Shown: piece by piece, positions 12,132 to 21,893 of the stretch
Layout: each line of letters starts with the position of its first letter
How positions within the stretch are numbered: position 1 is the stretch's first letter
From: Cristatella mucedo
Lineage: Eukaryota; Bryozoa; Phylactolaemata; Cristatellidae
DNA length: 64,000 nt
Direction of reading: 5' to 3'
Assembly: GCA_009760855.2 (NCBI GenBank)
Contig: WPIO01000181.1
Span: 368,001 to 432,000, forward strand
Notes under the pieces: model-generated
What the model saw: only the letters and a program-made list of their open reading frames with translations
Told to the model about the DNA's origin: nothing
Database searches by the model: none
Made by a program: the position numbers and the translations under genes

Positions 12132-13023
12132 AGCTAGTTAAATCTTTTGCAAGTCACTGTGGAAGACAGCTCCTAATCTTGGATAGTGATCGGACGTGAT
12201 GGCTAGCTGTAGTGTCTTTTAAGTAGTTACTTTTATCCAGTGCTAGTGAATAAAACATAAAGGACTCCGGCTTTTTGTTTGATTTGCTGGCTATATCTTC
12301 GTCAATCTATTCCACACGGCGAGTCACAGTTCTGCGAGATAAACTGATTTTTTTAAAATTTGCCTTAGCTCTCCGGAGACAAGAGACCTGCTGTCTCAAC
12401 CATGCATTCTCTTAAAAATTTGCCTTCGGAGAAAGGCTTACTGGCCTTTGCTAATTGAAATCCCAGCAAAAAACATGCCTTAGTACTTGACTCTTGAATC
12501 GCAGTTTGTCTGTGAAAAAGGTTGTCAATCTCTGAGCTGTAGCCGCCCGTTCTTGTGGAGATGTTGACTGGCGTAGTTTGAATGTTTTGGGGCAAAATGA
12601 TGGATGATTTTGTATTCTTTATAAACTGCTACAGTTTCTTGGCATATCAGACTTCCAGCTGTTGATCGGACTTCAGTGAACAAATACTTTGTAGTCCACT
12701 CTTTATTGAACTCTCGGCACTCACTGTCTATTTTTCTTTTCGTCGGTCCGCTCATTTTTACTGAAGGGCTGAAATTACAAAGCGACAAAATGAAGTAGAG
12801 AGTAATGCATCACAGCAAGGGTCAATGTCTTCGGGGTCAATGTCGTCGGCCATCTGCAGGGAAAAAATGGGAATTACAGCTAGGTAAAATGATTCCGGTG
12901 TTTTATAATAAAGTTTACTTTAATAATAAAACGTGGACGAGTTGAGTTCGGCGGGCCGGATTGAAAAGCCCAACGGGCCGTATATGGCCCGCGGTCCGTA
13001 GTTTGCCCATGTCTGAACTATGG

Positions 13024-13135
13024 TCTGCTAAATCTATGCCAGGAGCCTTCAACTTGGAGCGCCACATATGTACTAAGACAGCAGCGCTTAAGAAGAAGGC
13101 TGGTGGTAGACATAAGGATTTTCGGATTGTGCATT
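13024..13135 (-). mobile_element. LINE-A internal fragment
   Basis: The minus strand reads VHNPKILMSTTSLLLKR, homologous to VHNPKMLISTINYLLKR in the copy at 26264. This is the linker upstream of the RT domain. The fragment abuts the right target duplication of the hAT element. Confidence 0.7.
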
Positions 13136-13234
13136 TGTGATGTTTGCAAGCCCACAAATAAACTATAATTGGCCTTAGTTAGGATGTAATAGTTAAACAT
13201 AAAATGATCATCTTCAAATAATAATAATGCAATT
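13128..13234. repeat. ~100-bp direct repeat, right copy
   Basis: It matches 12031-12131 almost perfectly. Here its AATAATAATAATGCAA end continues into the stem-loop of a minus-strand LINE-A, so the repeat includes that LINE's 3' tail. This suggests that the right copy is the original. Confidence 0.85.
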
Positions 13235-13995
13235 GTATAGCGCGCTCAGAGAACGTATTCTCTTGTCTAGGCACTTTACGTGTGCTGTAAAGGAAGCACG
13301 ACCGCGTGGTTAGTGGTAAATGTACCATATCAACATACCTAGAACGTTGGTAGCAAGCAAGGTGTCGTCGCGCATGAGCAGACACATGACAAATCACAAG
13401 CACCAACTGAGTAATATGATGAATCAGTGCTCTTTCAGCTTCTTTTTACATTTTTTTCGTCAAGTCAGAGGATGTCTTAAAGTCAGTCAGGAGTGAGCTC
13501 CACGCTTTGGGAGGGTTCAAACTGAAGGCACGGTCTCCTTAGGATTTGAGGCTGGTTAAAATCGCTACTAAGCGACTTGAGTCAGAAAAGCAGGAACGAT
13601 GCCTAACACGGTCGGGGAGTAGCAATGATAGGTGGCCTGGAGCCATAGAGTTAAGGGACCTCAATGTGAGTGACGAAATCTTAAAGTCTAGAAGCTGCTT
13701 GAGTAGGAGCCAGTGCAGGTCGGCGAGAATTTTTGCGATGTGGTAACCGCGACACTCACGACAGACATGTCTAGTTGCAGTGTTTTGTAACACCTGTCGG
13801 CGCCTGGTTGCACATGCTGGAAGACCTGCGAACAGTGAGCTACAGAAGTCGAGGAGGGCTGCCGCAAATTTATGGACTAGCTTAGATTTGGTATTCCTGT
13901 CTAAGCAGTGACAAAGATTTTCAATGCTATATAGCTGAAAGCAGGGGACCTGAGGGTGGAGCTGAAATGGTCATCTAGTAAAAGGTCATTCAGGA
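13222..13995 (-). mobile_element. LINE-A 3' half
   Basis: It begins on + with the tail AATAATAATAATGCAA and the stem-loop read in reverse (TCTAGGCACTTTACG). Then 13539-13793 encodes TRHVCRECRGYHIAKILADLHWL and a degraded C-terminus. 5' truncated and frameshifted. Confidence 0.8.
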
Positions 13996-15748
13996 AACGA
14001 CATGAAATAGCCATATTTGTCAATAGTAGTCATCCAGTAGATGCTCTTGTTCTCCGAGGGCTCAGCTTCAAGCATGCTGGCTCAGCTTCGTCAACAAGCT
14101 ACTGCATTATTGATCCAGCGAAGTCCGAGTCATTTGTTTATAGTTCAATAGCTGGGTTCACACTTCAGCATTGCAATCGTACTCAGACACCTTAGTTTTA
14201 GAGTATTTATAGCCTGGTTTAGTCTTATCTCCTGCATTGCTAAAATGAATTATATCACGTTTTCTGGAGCTGCTTATCAAATCGTATATGTTCATTGTCT
14301 TGTGTATATACGACATCTGTTTGTGCGACAATTAACGAACTGCAGTTTTCTAAATAATTCTCGGAAATCATTGCATTTAGTTTTATAACTTCTAAATAGT
14401 CCTGACTGAGCTGGATATTATAGCTATGAATGAGCTATAAAGACCCACCCAATAGCAATAATAATTTATCGATCTATGTCACTCCTCATCAACAACGTTA
14501 ATGGCCTAGAAGCACCAAAGTAAAGTATTGCAAGCTGCTTTTTTGCGCGGGTTTTTTAAACGACTACATTGCTGAAATTTGGCCATGTTCTGTGACTCCA
14601 GGCAGTACCCAACCAGACTAGCTAGAAAAAGAAACTGATTAGGTTACATGGGGCACACATGGAGTGCAATTGGAGCTTTTTTGGGGGCTTGCGATACGAG
14701 TTAATCAGTCATGGTCCAAGATGGTTTTGCTGTTCACCATGCTTCCGTTATAGTATGTTGGCAGACGGCCGGATGCCTTCCAGCCGATCTGAACTACTCT
14801 TGAATTGAAATGGCATAACTGTATAATTTCAGCGTTTAAACTCGGTATGGCCTGCATTTCTAGACGAATGATTCAATAGGGCTTACTCAACTATCGTCGT
14901 ATTGAGAAAATTGATTGGGCCCAGGAGGAGACTACCACCTCGTCTGCACTCTGCTTTTGTGTTTTAAGTAGCCGTCAAATAAGACTAAATATATTAACAT
15001 TCACTTAAAGATTTCCTCAAAAGCCTGCTTAATAATTGAGATTAAACCAAAAACTAAAAAGGAGTAAAAACATAAGATGGAGCATCTGGAGCTTCCGTGC
15101 ATATTGTTCTCAGAAAATATCACATTTTATAATGGAAATCAGCTTCTGGTGCAGATAAAAGGATAAAGCATACAAACTTAAAAACTAAATGTCATGCTTA
15201 AATTGAGCTACCATACGACAACTTAATTTACGATTTTCGTAAGCAGATTACTTGAGAAGCAGTGTAATTGATCATCTTGGTCATCAACACATACTAAGCG
15301 TCTACGCACAATTATGCTGCTTTGTTTTGTCGTTGATGAAAAAAGCAAAGCCTCTCGGTAAGTATAAGTTCCAAGCAATTAGGCTTATATGAGACAGAGG
15401 TAGGAATTTAAATGAAAAACAGCCACGGAATGTCGCAAATACATTTTTAACATAAACCACCGTAATGCAATCCAGGATTTATTTCATATTGATTTCAATA
15501 AAGAATATCAACTTGGTGACGGCACAACACGGTAATAGAAGACATTTTCAAAGAGTCAGCTATATTAAAGTTTACCTACTGCCAAAAATTGTGAACACTG
15601 TGCCCAAGATTTTTATAGACAAATGGATCAGTGTATGGGCAAAGTTCTGAAAAACTTTAAGATATTCATTTTTTAAATACGTTTTATGTTTCATTCGGTG
15701 TCAGTACTCCAAGATCTCAAAAGAGAAAAATGCGCTTTCTCTTTGCAG
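13996..15748. other. Intron sequence, nothing recognised
   Basis: About 1.7 kb of AT-rich, stop-rich sequence before the LRR exon at 15749. No repeat family or additional exon is seen. Confidence 0.4.
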
Positions 15749-15817
15749 CTTCAAATTTTGAACTTATCTGGCAACCGTCTGACCTCGATTCCAGACGGCT
15801 TCAAGGATCTGCAAAAG
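15749..15817 (+). CDS. Exon: single leucine-rich repeat
   Basis: This 69-base phase-0 exon is bounded by the acceptor TTTCTCTTTGCAG and the donor AAAAG|GTAAGT. It encodes one 23-residue LRR that begins LQILNLSGNRLTSIPDGF and ends LQK. It keeps all hydrophobic positions, the Asn and the Pro of the consensus. It lies about 8.4 kb from the previous exon. The intervening intron carries a hAT transposon and LINE fragments. Codon use and repeat type match the neighbouring LRR exons. Confidence 0.9.
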
Positions 15818-15910
15818 GTAAGTGCGAAATAATTGCGTCTGTGTACACCTTTGATAATGATTATCCTCATATATCTCGATGCTCTCAATTTCCTGATCGC
15901 TTAGAGCCTT

Positions 15911-17590
15911 AATAATAATAATAATAATAATAATTCACTTGATAACGCGCCCTCAGAGAACTTAGTCTCTCTCTAGGCGCTTTAAATTTACTGCAAAGTG
16001 AAATGCAATTGAATGGTAAGTAAAATCATGCTTGAAAAACAAACGAAATGAATAATATGGTTAGGGGTGACATGCACAGTGTCAGCATGCAAATGTGGTT
16101 AGTGGCAGCATGCACAGTGTCAGCACGCATAAGCACATGAAGGACGAATCACAGGGACCCACTAAATGCTGTCCTAAATAGGTGTGTTTTTAGGTTCCTT
16201 TAAAATGTGGTCAGGTCAGGGGATGTTCTGACGCAGGTCGAGAGGGAGTTCCAGGCTTTGGGAGCATATGAACTAAATGCACGGTCTCCAAAGAATTTAA
16301 GGTTTTTATGAGGTATTTCTAGACTGTTGGACTCCGAAAAGCGGGTGGTACGATGCTTAGCCTGATGGGGTAGTATATCTGAGAGATAGGCTGGAGCAAT
16401 AGAATGAAGGGAACTAAAAGTGAGCGACAAAATCTTGAAGTCAATCCGTTGCTTGACTGGTAGCCAGTGCAGGTCGGCGAGAAGTGGAGTAATGTGGCAA
16501 CTGCGACGCTCACGGCAGACAAGTGTAGCTGCCGAGTTTTGCACCAGCTGCAATCGCCTGATCGCACATGCTGGTAGGCCAGTAAGCAGTGAGTTGCAGA
16601 AGTCGACACGGCATGTCACGAATGCATGGACCAACTTAGATGTGGCATCTTTATCTAAACAAGCCCGAATTTTAGCAATGTAATGAAGCTGAAAATAGGC
16701 AGACTTGATTGTGGAGCTGATGTGGTCGTCTAACGAGAGGTCACTTTGGAACATGACACCTAGATTTCGAGCTGATTCAACAGTAGATATGCTTGCAGAG
16801 CCAATTTTGAGAGTCAGCCTTTCCAATTTCTGAATCACGCTGAGTTTGCCCATAACTAGTAGGTTAGTTTTATCATCGCTTTGTTTTGGAAAATTTTCTT
16901 CCATCCATGTGCGAATGTCATCAATACATGCCGCAAGTTAGTTAAGAGAATTCGAGGTGCTCGAAGGCTTGGAGTGATCAAAGCAAAGGTACAACTGAGT
17001 GTCATCCGCATAGAAGTGAAAGCCTAGATTGTGCTTGGCAATCATATCAGCAAGAGGCAGAGTATAAACCGTGAAAAGAAGCCGACCTAGCACGAAGTCC
17101 TGAGGTACTTCATATTGCAGAGGTACCTCGGATGATCTTTGTCCATTCACGTCAATACACTGGAGTCTCCCACTGAGATAGGACCTGAACCACTGCAGAG
17201 CAGTGCCAGTGATGTCCAGGCGAGATGAGAGGCGCTCTAGAAGAACTTTGTGATCGATGGTTTCAAAAGCTGCCGAAAGATCGAGCAAAACATGCAGAGA
17301 CACTCTACCTATGTCTGCATTCCTAAGTAGGTCGTTGTATACCCGAAGCAATGCTGACTCTGTGGAGTGATTAGCTCTAAAGCCAGACTGGAACTTACTA
17401 GCAAGGTGTGAGGTTTCGATATATGAGTTCAGCTGGTTCGCCACGACCCGTTCGAGTGTCTTTGATAGGAATGGTACAAGGGAAACTGGGCGATAGTTGC
17501 TCAAGTTCTCTTGGTCAAGTGTAGCTTTCTTGAGAAGTGGCCTGACTACAGATTTTTTGAAAGGTGCTGGGACATGACCAGAGCCTTAGG
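15911..17590 (-). mobile_element. LINE-A copy with nearly continuous RT frame
   Basis: It begins on + with (AAT)n, then the reverse-read stem-loop (GCGCCCTCAGAGAACTTAGT) and 3' UTR, then the RT ORF at 16200-17504, and is truncated near 17590. It is one of the two best-preserved LINE-A copies in the window. Confidence 0.9.
16200..17504 (-). pseudogene. LINE-A reverse transcriptase, one in-frame stop
   Basis: The frame starts with SNYRPVSLVPFLSKTLERVV, followed by FQSGFRANHSTESALL, LLDLSAAFETIDHKVLLERL, a degraded GVPQGS motif (YEVPQDFVLG), the catalytic FYADDTQLYL, and the thumb and C-terminal region CHITPLLADLHWLPVKQRID. A single stop at 16935-16937 separates 16938-17504 from 16200-16904 in the same frame. 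The FTVYTLPLADMIAKHN block is intact. The glycine of GVPQG is Glu here, which together with the stop points to inactivity. No endonuclease domain remains. Confidence 0.9.
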
Positions 17591-18239
17591 AACTTTGAAA
17601 AGATTTTGCAGCTGGCGTCTTCTTAATTTCTCTAATGGACACCAACGCTAATGATCAATTCAGATCATTGCCAATAAAAGGCGTTGTCAACTACGTAAAA
17701 TGGCATTGACAGTAACAGTGACCTGATTATATATTCGGGCATCATCAGCGAAGTGGCACGCTCATTGCTTTGGTTGGCTGAAGGTGCTTCTCACGGTTTC
17801 ATGTGAAAAATAGAACTTCTTTTGCCTGGACGACACCGCTTAGCAGCGTAACTTTATTCTGCAACCAATTTATTATTAAGCTATTTAGTTTGGTTTGCTA
17901 ATGAAGGGTACAGGTATATCTTTTTTAAACCCCCAAAAGTTTACTTAGACTGCTGCCTTCTCTATCTAAATTCTATGTATACCCAATAGACTTTCTAAGT
18001 TTGTCTAAACATCCTATCTACTAGTAATGAGAATAAATCTTGAATCGCACCCGCTTCTGCATGCAGAAAAGGCTTCTGTTTAGTTGGAGGTTAGATTGTG
18101 GGTATAGATGACATTTTGACTGGTGCAGTAAGTGAGATGACCAAGCACACTGTTTCTCTATTAATCTGCTTAAGAAAACGTTAAACTAAGTTGTCGTAGG
18201 TTAGCTCGAGTTAAGCATGACGTTTAGTTTGTACGAGGA
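17591..18239. other. Intron sequence, nothing recognised
   Basis: No coding potential or repeat signature seen. Confidence 0.4.
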
Positions 18240-18645
18240 CCAGCAAACAAGCAGAGATACTCTACCTGTCGGCATTCCTAAGTAGGTCGTTCCATCAAGT
18301 GATTAGCTCTAAAACCAGACTGGAACTTACTAGAAAGGTTTGAAGTTTCAATATATGAGTTCAGCTGTGTAGTTTTACGCTCCGACAGCCTTACAGCGAC
18401 GGTACAGAAGCACCTTCGCGTCCAAGAACAACTGTGTATCTATGGGCTCGCAGCTCGACGGGCACGACTGTCCTCTCCTGTGCCTCAGTTTTCCCTCATC
18501 TGTAACGCAGCCTCAATCCAAACATAGACCCATAAACCCATAACCATCAATATAACATATGTAAACTCAATAATCAATAAACCCGCAATAAACCGTCAAA
18601 CCACAAACTGGTCTGCCGTGACTCGTTCCAGGGCCTTGATGTCTT
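18240..18645 (-). mobile_element. LINE-A RT fragment split by a 238-bp insertion
   Basis: 18245-18367 and 18606-18640 are adjacent parts of the LINE-A minus-strand RT region (the FRANHSTE to LNSYIET block). They resume at the same point (CAGCTG / AACTGGTCTGCC) after the insertion at 18368-18605. Confidence 0.75.
18368..18605. mobile_element. Candidate solo LTR (TG...CA, 5-bp direct repeat)
   Basis: The inserted 238 bp begins TGTAGTTTTACG and ends AAACCACA. It is flanked by AGCTG (18363-18367) and AACTG (18606-18610), a 5-bp duplication with one mismatch. It interrupts a recognisable LINE-A frame, so the limits are well defined. It holds AATAAA-type hexamers near its end. TG...CA ends plus a 5-bp duplication are typical of retrotransposon LTRs. 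No second copy is in the window, so a non-LTR origin remains possible. Confidence 0.55.
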
Positions 18646-18689
18646 AGATGGCCGTGAAACAGGTCGAGTGCTTTATTATATTGAATTAG

Positions 18690-19245
18690 TCTGTAGATGT
18701 CAACTCTGGCTATGTTAGGCTTGTCGTCAATGAGCTTGCTACCACTAAGCATTCAACCATGCTTCTTTTGCATAGTATGTCAATTGCCTAGAAAAAAATT
18801 GTTCTTTGAGCGGGCTGTACAAATTTCTTCTCATTATTATTATCTCAGTGGGAGACTCCAGAATATTGACGGAAATAGACAAAGATTGTCCGAGAAACCA
18901 CTGAAGTATAAAATAATAATAACACATTTGATAAAGCATCCTCAGAGAACTCAATCTCTTTCTAGGCGCTTTGTATGGTGTATCAACCTCTGAAATACGG
19001 GGTATCGTAGGGTCTGTGCTTGGTCCCGTTCTTTTACGGTCTATACTCTTGCCGATGTAATTGCCAGGTGCAATTTAGACCGTAACTTCTAAGCAGACAG
19101 CATTCAGTTGCACCTTCGCTTCGCCTTTGATCCCTTTCAACCATCCAGCACTTTAAATTTCTACAATGTAAATATGCCTAGAAAGAGATTGAGTTATCTG
19201 AGGGTGCTTCATCAAGTGAATTGATATTGTTATTAACTCCTTCAC
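18690..19245. mobile_element. Mosaic of LINE-A fragments in both orientations
   Basis: From left to right: a + 3' end (18690-18840, ending in ATT repeats), a short + RT piece (18845-18905, LSGRLQNIDGNRQRLSE), a minus 3' end (18906-18975, AATAATAATAAC then stem-loop), then + RT sequence again (18978-19090, resembling VYTLADVIARCNLD), and a + 3' stem-loop (19165-19240). The pieces suggest insertions into one another. Confidence 0.7.
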
Positions 19246-19259
19246 TGCATGTATCGATA

Positions 19260-20255
19260 AAATCCGCACAGGGATGGCAGCGAGCTGTCGTAAATTGAAT
19301 GGCGATACAACCAACCTATTAGTTATGGGCAAATCAAGTGTGGTTCAGAAGTTGGAAAAGCTAATACTCAATATCAGCTCTACCAGCATATCCCCTGTTG
19401 AATCTGCACAAAATCTAGATGTCCTCTTCGAATATGACCTTTCATTAAACGACCGAGTCAGCTCCACAGCCGATTCTGCCTAGTTTTCGCTACATAACTT
19501 TGCTAAAATTCGGGCTTGTTTAGACATGGTTACTACATCTAAATAGTTCTTTGCATTTGTGACATCCCGTTTTGACTTCTGTAACTAACTGCTTGCTGGT
19601 CTGCGGGCATGTGCACTCAGGCGCTTACAGTTGGTGCAAAACTCTGCAGCTAAGGTTGTCTGTCATGATGGTAGCCGTAGCCGCATCACACTATTTCTTG
19701 CCGACCCGCACTGGCTACCAGTCAAGCAACGCGTCGACTTCAAGGTTTGGTCGCTCACTTTTAGGTACTTTCAGTCTTTGGCTCCAGCCTACTTATCAGA
19801 TCTACTCACCCACTCGGTCAAGCATCGTACCTGGTTCTGTGAATCGAATCGTGTAGCTACCCCTCGTAGGTGTCTCAAATCCTTTGGATAAGATGCCTTT
19901 AGTCCTTAAGCTCCCAAAGCCTAGAAATCACTTCCGACTTGCCGCATGACATTTCCTTACTCTAAAATATTAAAAAAGATGCTCAGCACGCATTCACCGG
20001 GTTCATGCGATTTATTCTTTGTCTGCTCATGGGTGCTGATACCGTGCATGCTGCCACAAAGTATCTTTGCAGGCTGACCTCCTGGCGTATGTCACCTCTA
20101 ATGTTAATCTAACCTCTATGTCATGCTTGTTGTCATTGAGCTAACTACCACTAACCATTCGCCACGCTTCTTTTGCAACAAATGTAAGGTGCCTAGAAAG
20201 AGATTGAGCTATCTGCGGGCGCTATACCAAATGTATTGTTATTACTATTATTACG
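19260..20255 (+). mobile_element. LINE-A 3' half
   Basis: 19274-19483 encodes GDTTNLLVMGKSSVVQKLEK and LNISSTSISPVESAQNLDVL. 19572-19891 contains the CRITLFLADPHWLPVKQRVDF-type block in a broken frame. The 3' UTR and stem-loop (GTGCCTAGAAAGAGATTGAG) lead to ATT-type repeats at about 20237-20250. Confidence 0.85.
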
Positions 20256-20289
20256 TTTGCCGAAAAACGCTGCTCCGGAACATACTAGC

Positions 20290-20440
20290 ATGCCATTTCT
20301 AACCATATTATGCTAGTTGTAATTAAGCATGCTACCTACCACTAACCTAGGTTTCCTTCGAAAAATAAGTAAAGCGCCTAGAAATAGTTAAGTTCTCTAT
20401 TTGCGCCATAGAAATCTGTTCTTGTTATTTTTTATTAGTA
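20290..20440 (+). mobile_element. LINE-A 3' UTR and stem-loop fragment
   Basis: CTAACCATATTATGCTAG, CCACTAACCTAGGTTTCC and GTAAAGCGCCTAGAAATAGT match the 3' end of the family. The far side of the stem is mutated (TTTGCGCCATAGA). Confidence 0.7.
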
Positions 20441-20524
20441 GTTAAACCCTTAACGTGAGCGGGGGTCAGGTACGTGAGTCGTAAGAGAAAATGCCTCAGC
20501 CGGAGAGCGACATTCGGCTCAGAC

Positions 20525-20652
20525 AGGGTCGGCTGGGCCAAGGGTCAGCTGGGCCAAGGGTCGGCTGGGTCAAGGGTAGGCTGGGTCAAGGGTCAGCTTG
20601 ATTAAGGGTCGGCTGGGTCAAGGGTCAGCTGGGTCAAAGGTCGGCTGGGTTA
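20525..20652. repeat. Minisatellite, 16-bp unit x 8
   Basis: Eight tandem copies of a unit like AGGGTCGGCTGGGTCA. Variants are GGCCA, GGTAGG and one diverged copy, AGGGTCAGCTTGATTA. Confidence 0.9.
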
Positions 20653-20787
20653 TCAAAGTGAACGTTACAATCACCCTGTAAGTGTTAAGGATGAAAAGGC
20701 TGTAAAGAGAGCGGGAAATTTTGAAATAAAGAAACTAGAGATACACGACCAAATGGATGACTATTGACACAGGCGATGACTAACCGT

Positions 20788-20966
20788 GAGCCGTGATGGC
20801 ACACCAGGTAAGGCGGTTGCTTTCACGACCTCGGTCCCGAGATTGTGGCTTCAATTCCTGCGGCGGGCGATTCTTTATCGCCACTGCAAGCGGTGGCGAT
20901 AGCCGTAAAGGCTCTTTTGTCGCTATACAAAAGGGGGCTGTTTAATAAGCTAGGATTTATTTATTT
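20788..20966 (+). mobile_element. SINE-A, copy 2
   Basis: Head GAGCCGTGATGGCACACCAG, palindrome CACGACCTCGGTCCCGAGAT, box B-like GGCTTCAATTCC, body TTTATCGCCACTGCAAGCGG and end AGCTAGGATTTATTTATTT. Confidence 0.85.
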
Positions 20967-21753
20967 AACCGAAGGACTAATGACGAGAAATTTAATGGGG
21001 GCTGCTTCAACGGGGACTGCAAAAGGCTTGTGTGGTATGAGCGAAAGTTGTTACTCCCTAGCTAGTTCTAATTGACTTCGGTAAATGAAAGAAAGAGATG
21101 CCGGTAGCAGTGGTGTATTTTGTTGTTGTACAGTTATTCGATTTCAGCCTATTTTCTGTCTCCCACTTTCCGCCAGTCTAGGGCGTTTTCAAGAATCATA
21201 TTATGCATATTCGAGTTTGTATGGCATGCACAATTTGCTTTTTATTGGCACATCTTGAGAGTGAACCTAGGGATTGCAGGAGAAGAGATGACTAATAACT
21301 TAAGTAATTTACTGCACTCTATTTAGCGGAAGCTGTATCATCTGTATTGTGCTGGCATTAATCAGCATTATAATTAAGTAATACCCGAAATTAGACATTA
21401 GAGGAAATTGTCTCTTGAAGAAAAAAGTCATAGGCAATTTTTCTTTTGTAAATTCACTGCGTACGAATTCGGCTATTTGGTTCTTCACGAATTCAAAGAA
21501 TAATTTTAACAAATATCCATGCATAAATAATGAGCTTTATAATTGCATAGAGTCTTGAACCATTTTAGATTTCCTAGCAACCTTAAGTAGGCTATTTTAT
21601 CTAAATATATTGAAATTAAGCGCGCGTGGAAAGCGTTTTGCCTCTCAAGTCTCATCACCATTCAAGTTGAAGCAGTCGAGGTCACAATATAACACACACA
21701 TATGCTTGTGATAATGTTTTAGATAGCATATATATATGTATATATATATATAT
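20967..21753. other. Intron sequence, short AT tract only
   Basis: No gene or family recognised, except alternating AT at about 21728-21756. Confidence 0.4.
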
Positions 21754-21893
21754 ATTTGTCATTTGTATAGCACCCTAAGAGAACCGAATTCCTACCCAGG
21801 TGCTTCACGTATGCGTCAGGGTTTGAGCCCACGACCTTGGACAGACCTTGACCGGGGCGAGCACCATAACGACTTCGCTAAACCGGCTGCTTC
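21754..21893 (-). mobile_element. SINE-B (LINE-A type 3' end), copy 1
   Basis: On + it starts with the tail side TTTGTATAGCACCCTAAGAG (stem-loop) and ends with head sequence CGAGCACCATAACGAC. It carries the shared central segment CCACGACCTTGGACAGACC and TTTGAGCCC, a box B-like match in reverse. Confidence 0.65.

Larger units (their letters stand above)
9900..12755 (-). pseudogene. hAT transposase pseudogene (GTF2IRD2/EPM2AIP1-like)
   Basis: Transposase pieces occur in order on the minus strand: 12755-12525, then 12595-12365 in another frame (ACFLLGFQLAKASKPFSEGK), then about 11440-11262 (ISDSFEVTEE, MESMKEKTKGR), 10880-10600, 10508-10203 and about 10200-9900. Two LINE insertions, several frameshifts and internal stops break it. 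The N-terminal finger reads SLIC where relatives have CLIC, so its first zinc-binding Cys is gone. Near 10030-10045 the highly conserved stretch before the VMSINK motif is deleted with a frame change. It cannot make a working transposase. Confidence 0.8.
9646..13015 (-). mobile_element. hAT-family DNA transposon, decayed, with nested LINEs
   Basis: The ends are inverted copies: CATGGGTGGGCAAACT at 9646-9661 and, read inward from the other side, CAGACATGGGCAAACT at 13000-13015. They are flanked by AACTATGC (9638-9645) and AACTATGG (13016-13023), an 8-bp target duplication with one mismatch, which is the hAT hallmark. The transposase is read on the minus strand. The N-terminus at 12525-12755 begins MSGPTKRKIDSECREFNKEW with a BED-like finger. 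The core is at 10203-10788 (LNTKLNGNDQFVHAMY; FIRARGLQHRQFIAFLEE). A C-terminal dimerisation remnant lies near 9900-10200 (KLTDQHLESILK). It resembles the GTF2IRD2/EPM2AIP1-type hAT proteins. Confidence 0.88.

Noticed and set aside
20525-20652. CRISPR-like regular repeats (also 36700 and 49846)
   Set aside because: Units are contiguous with no unique spacers, in a spliced eukaryotic gene. They are minisatellites.
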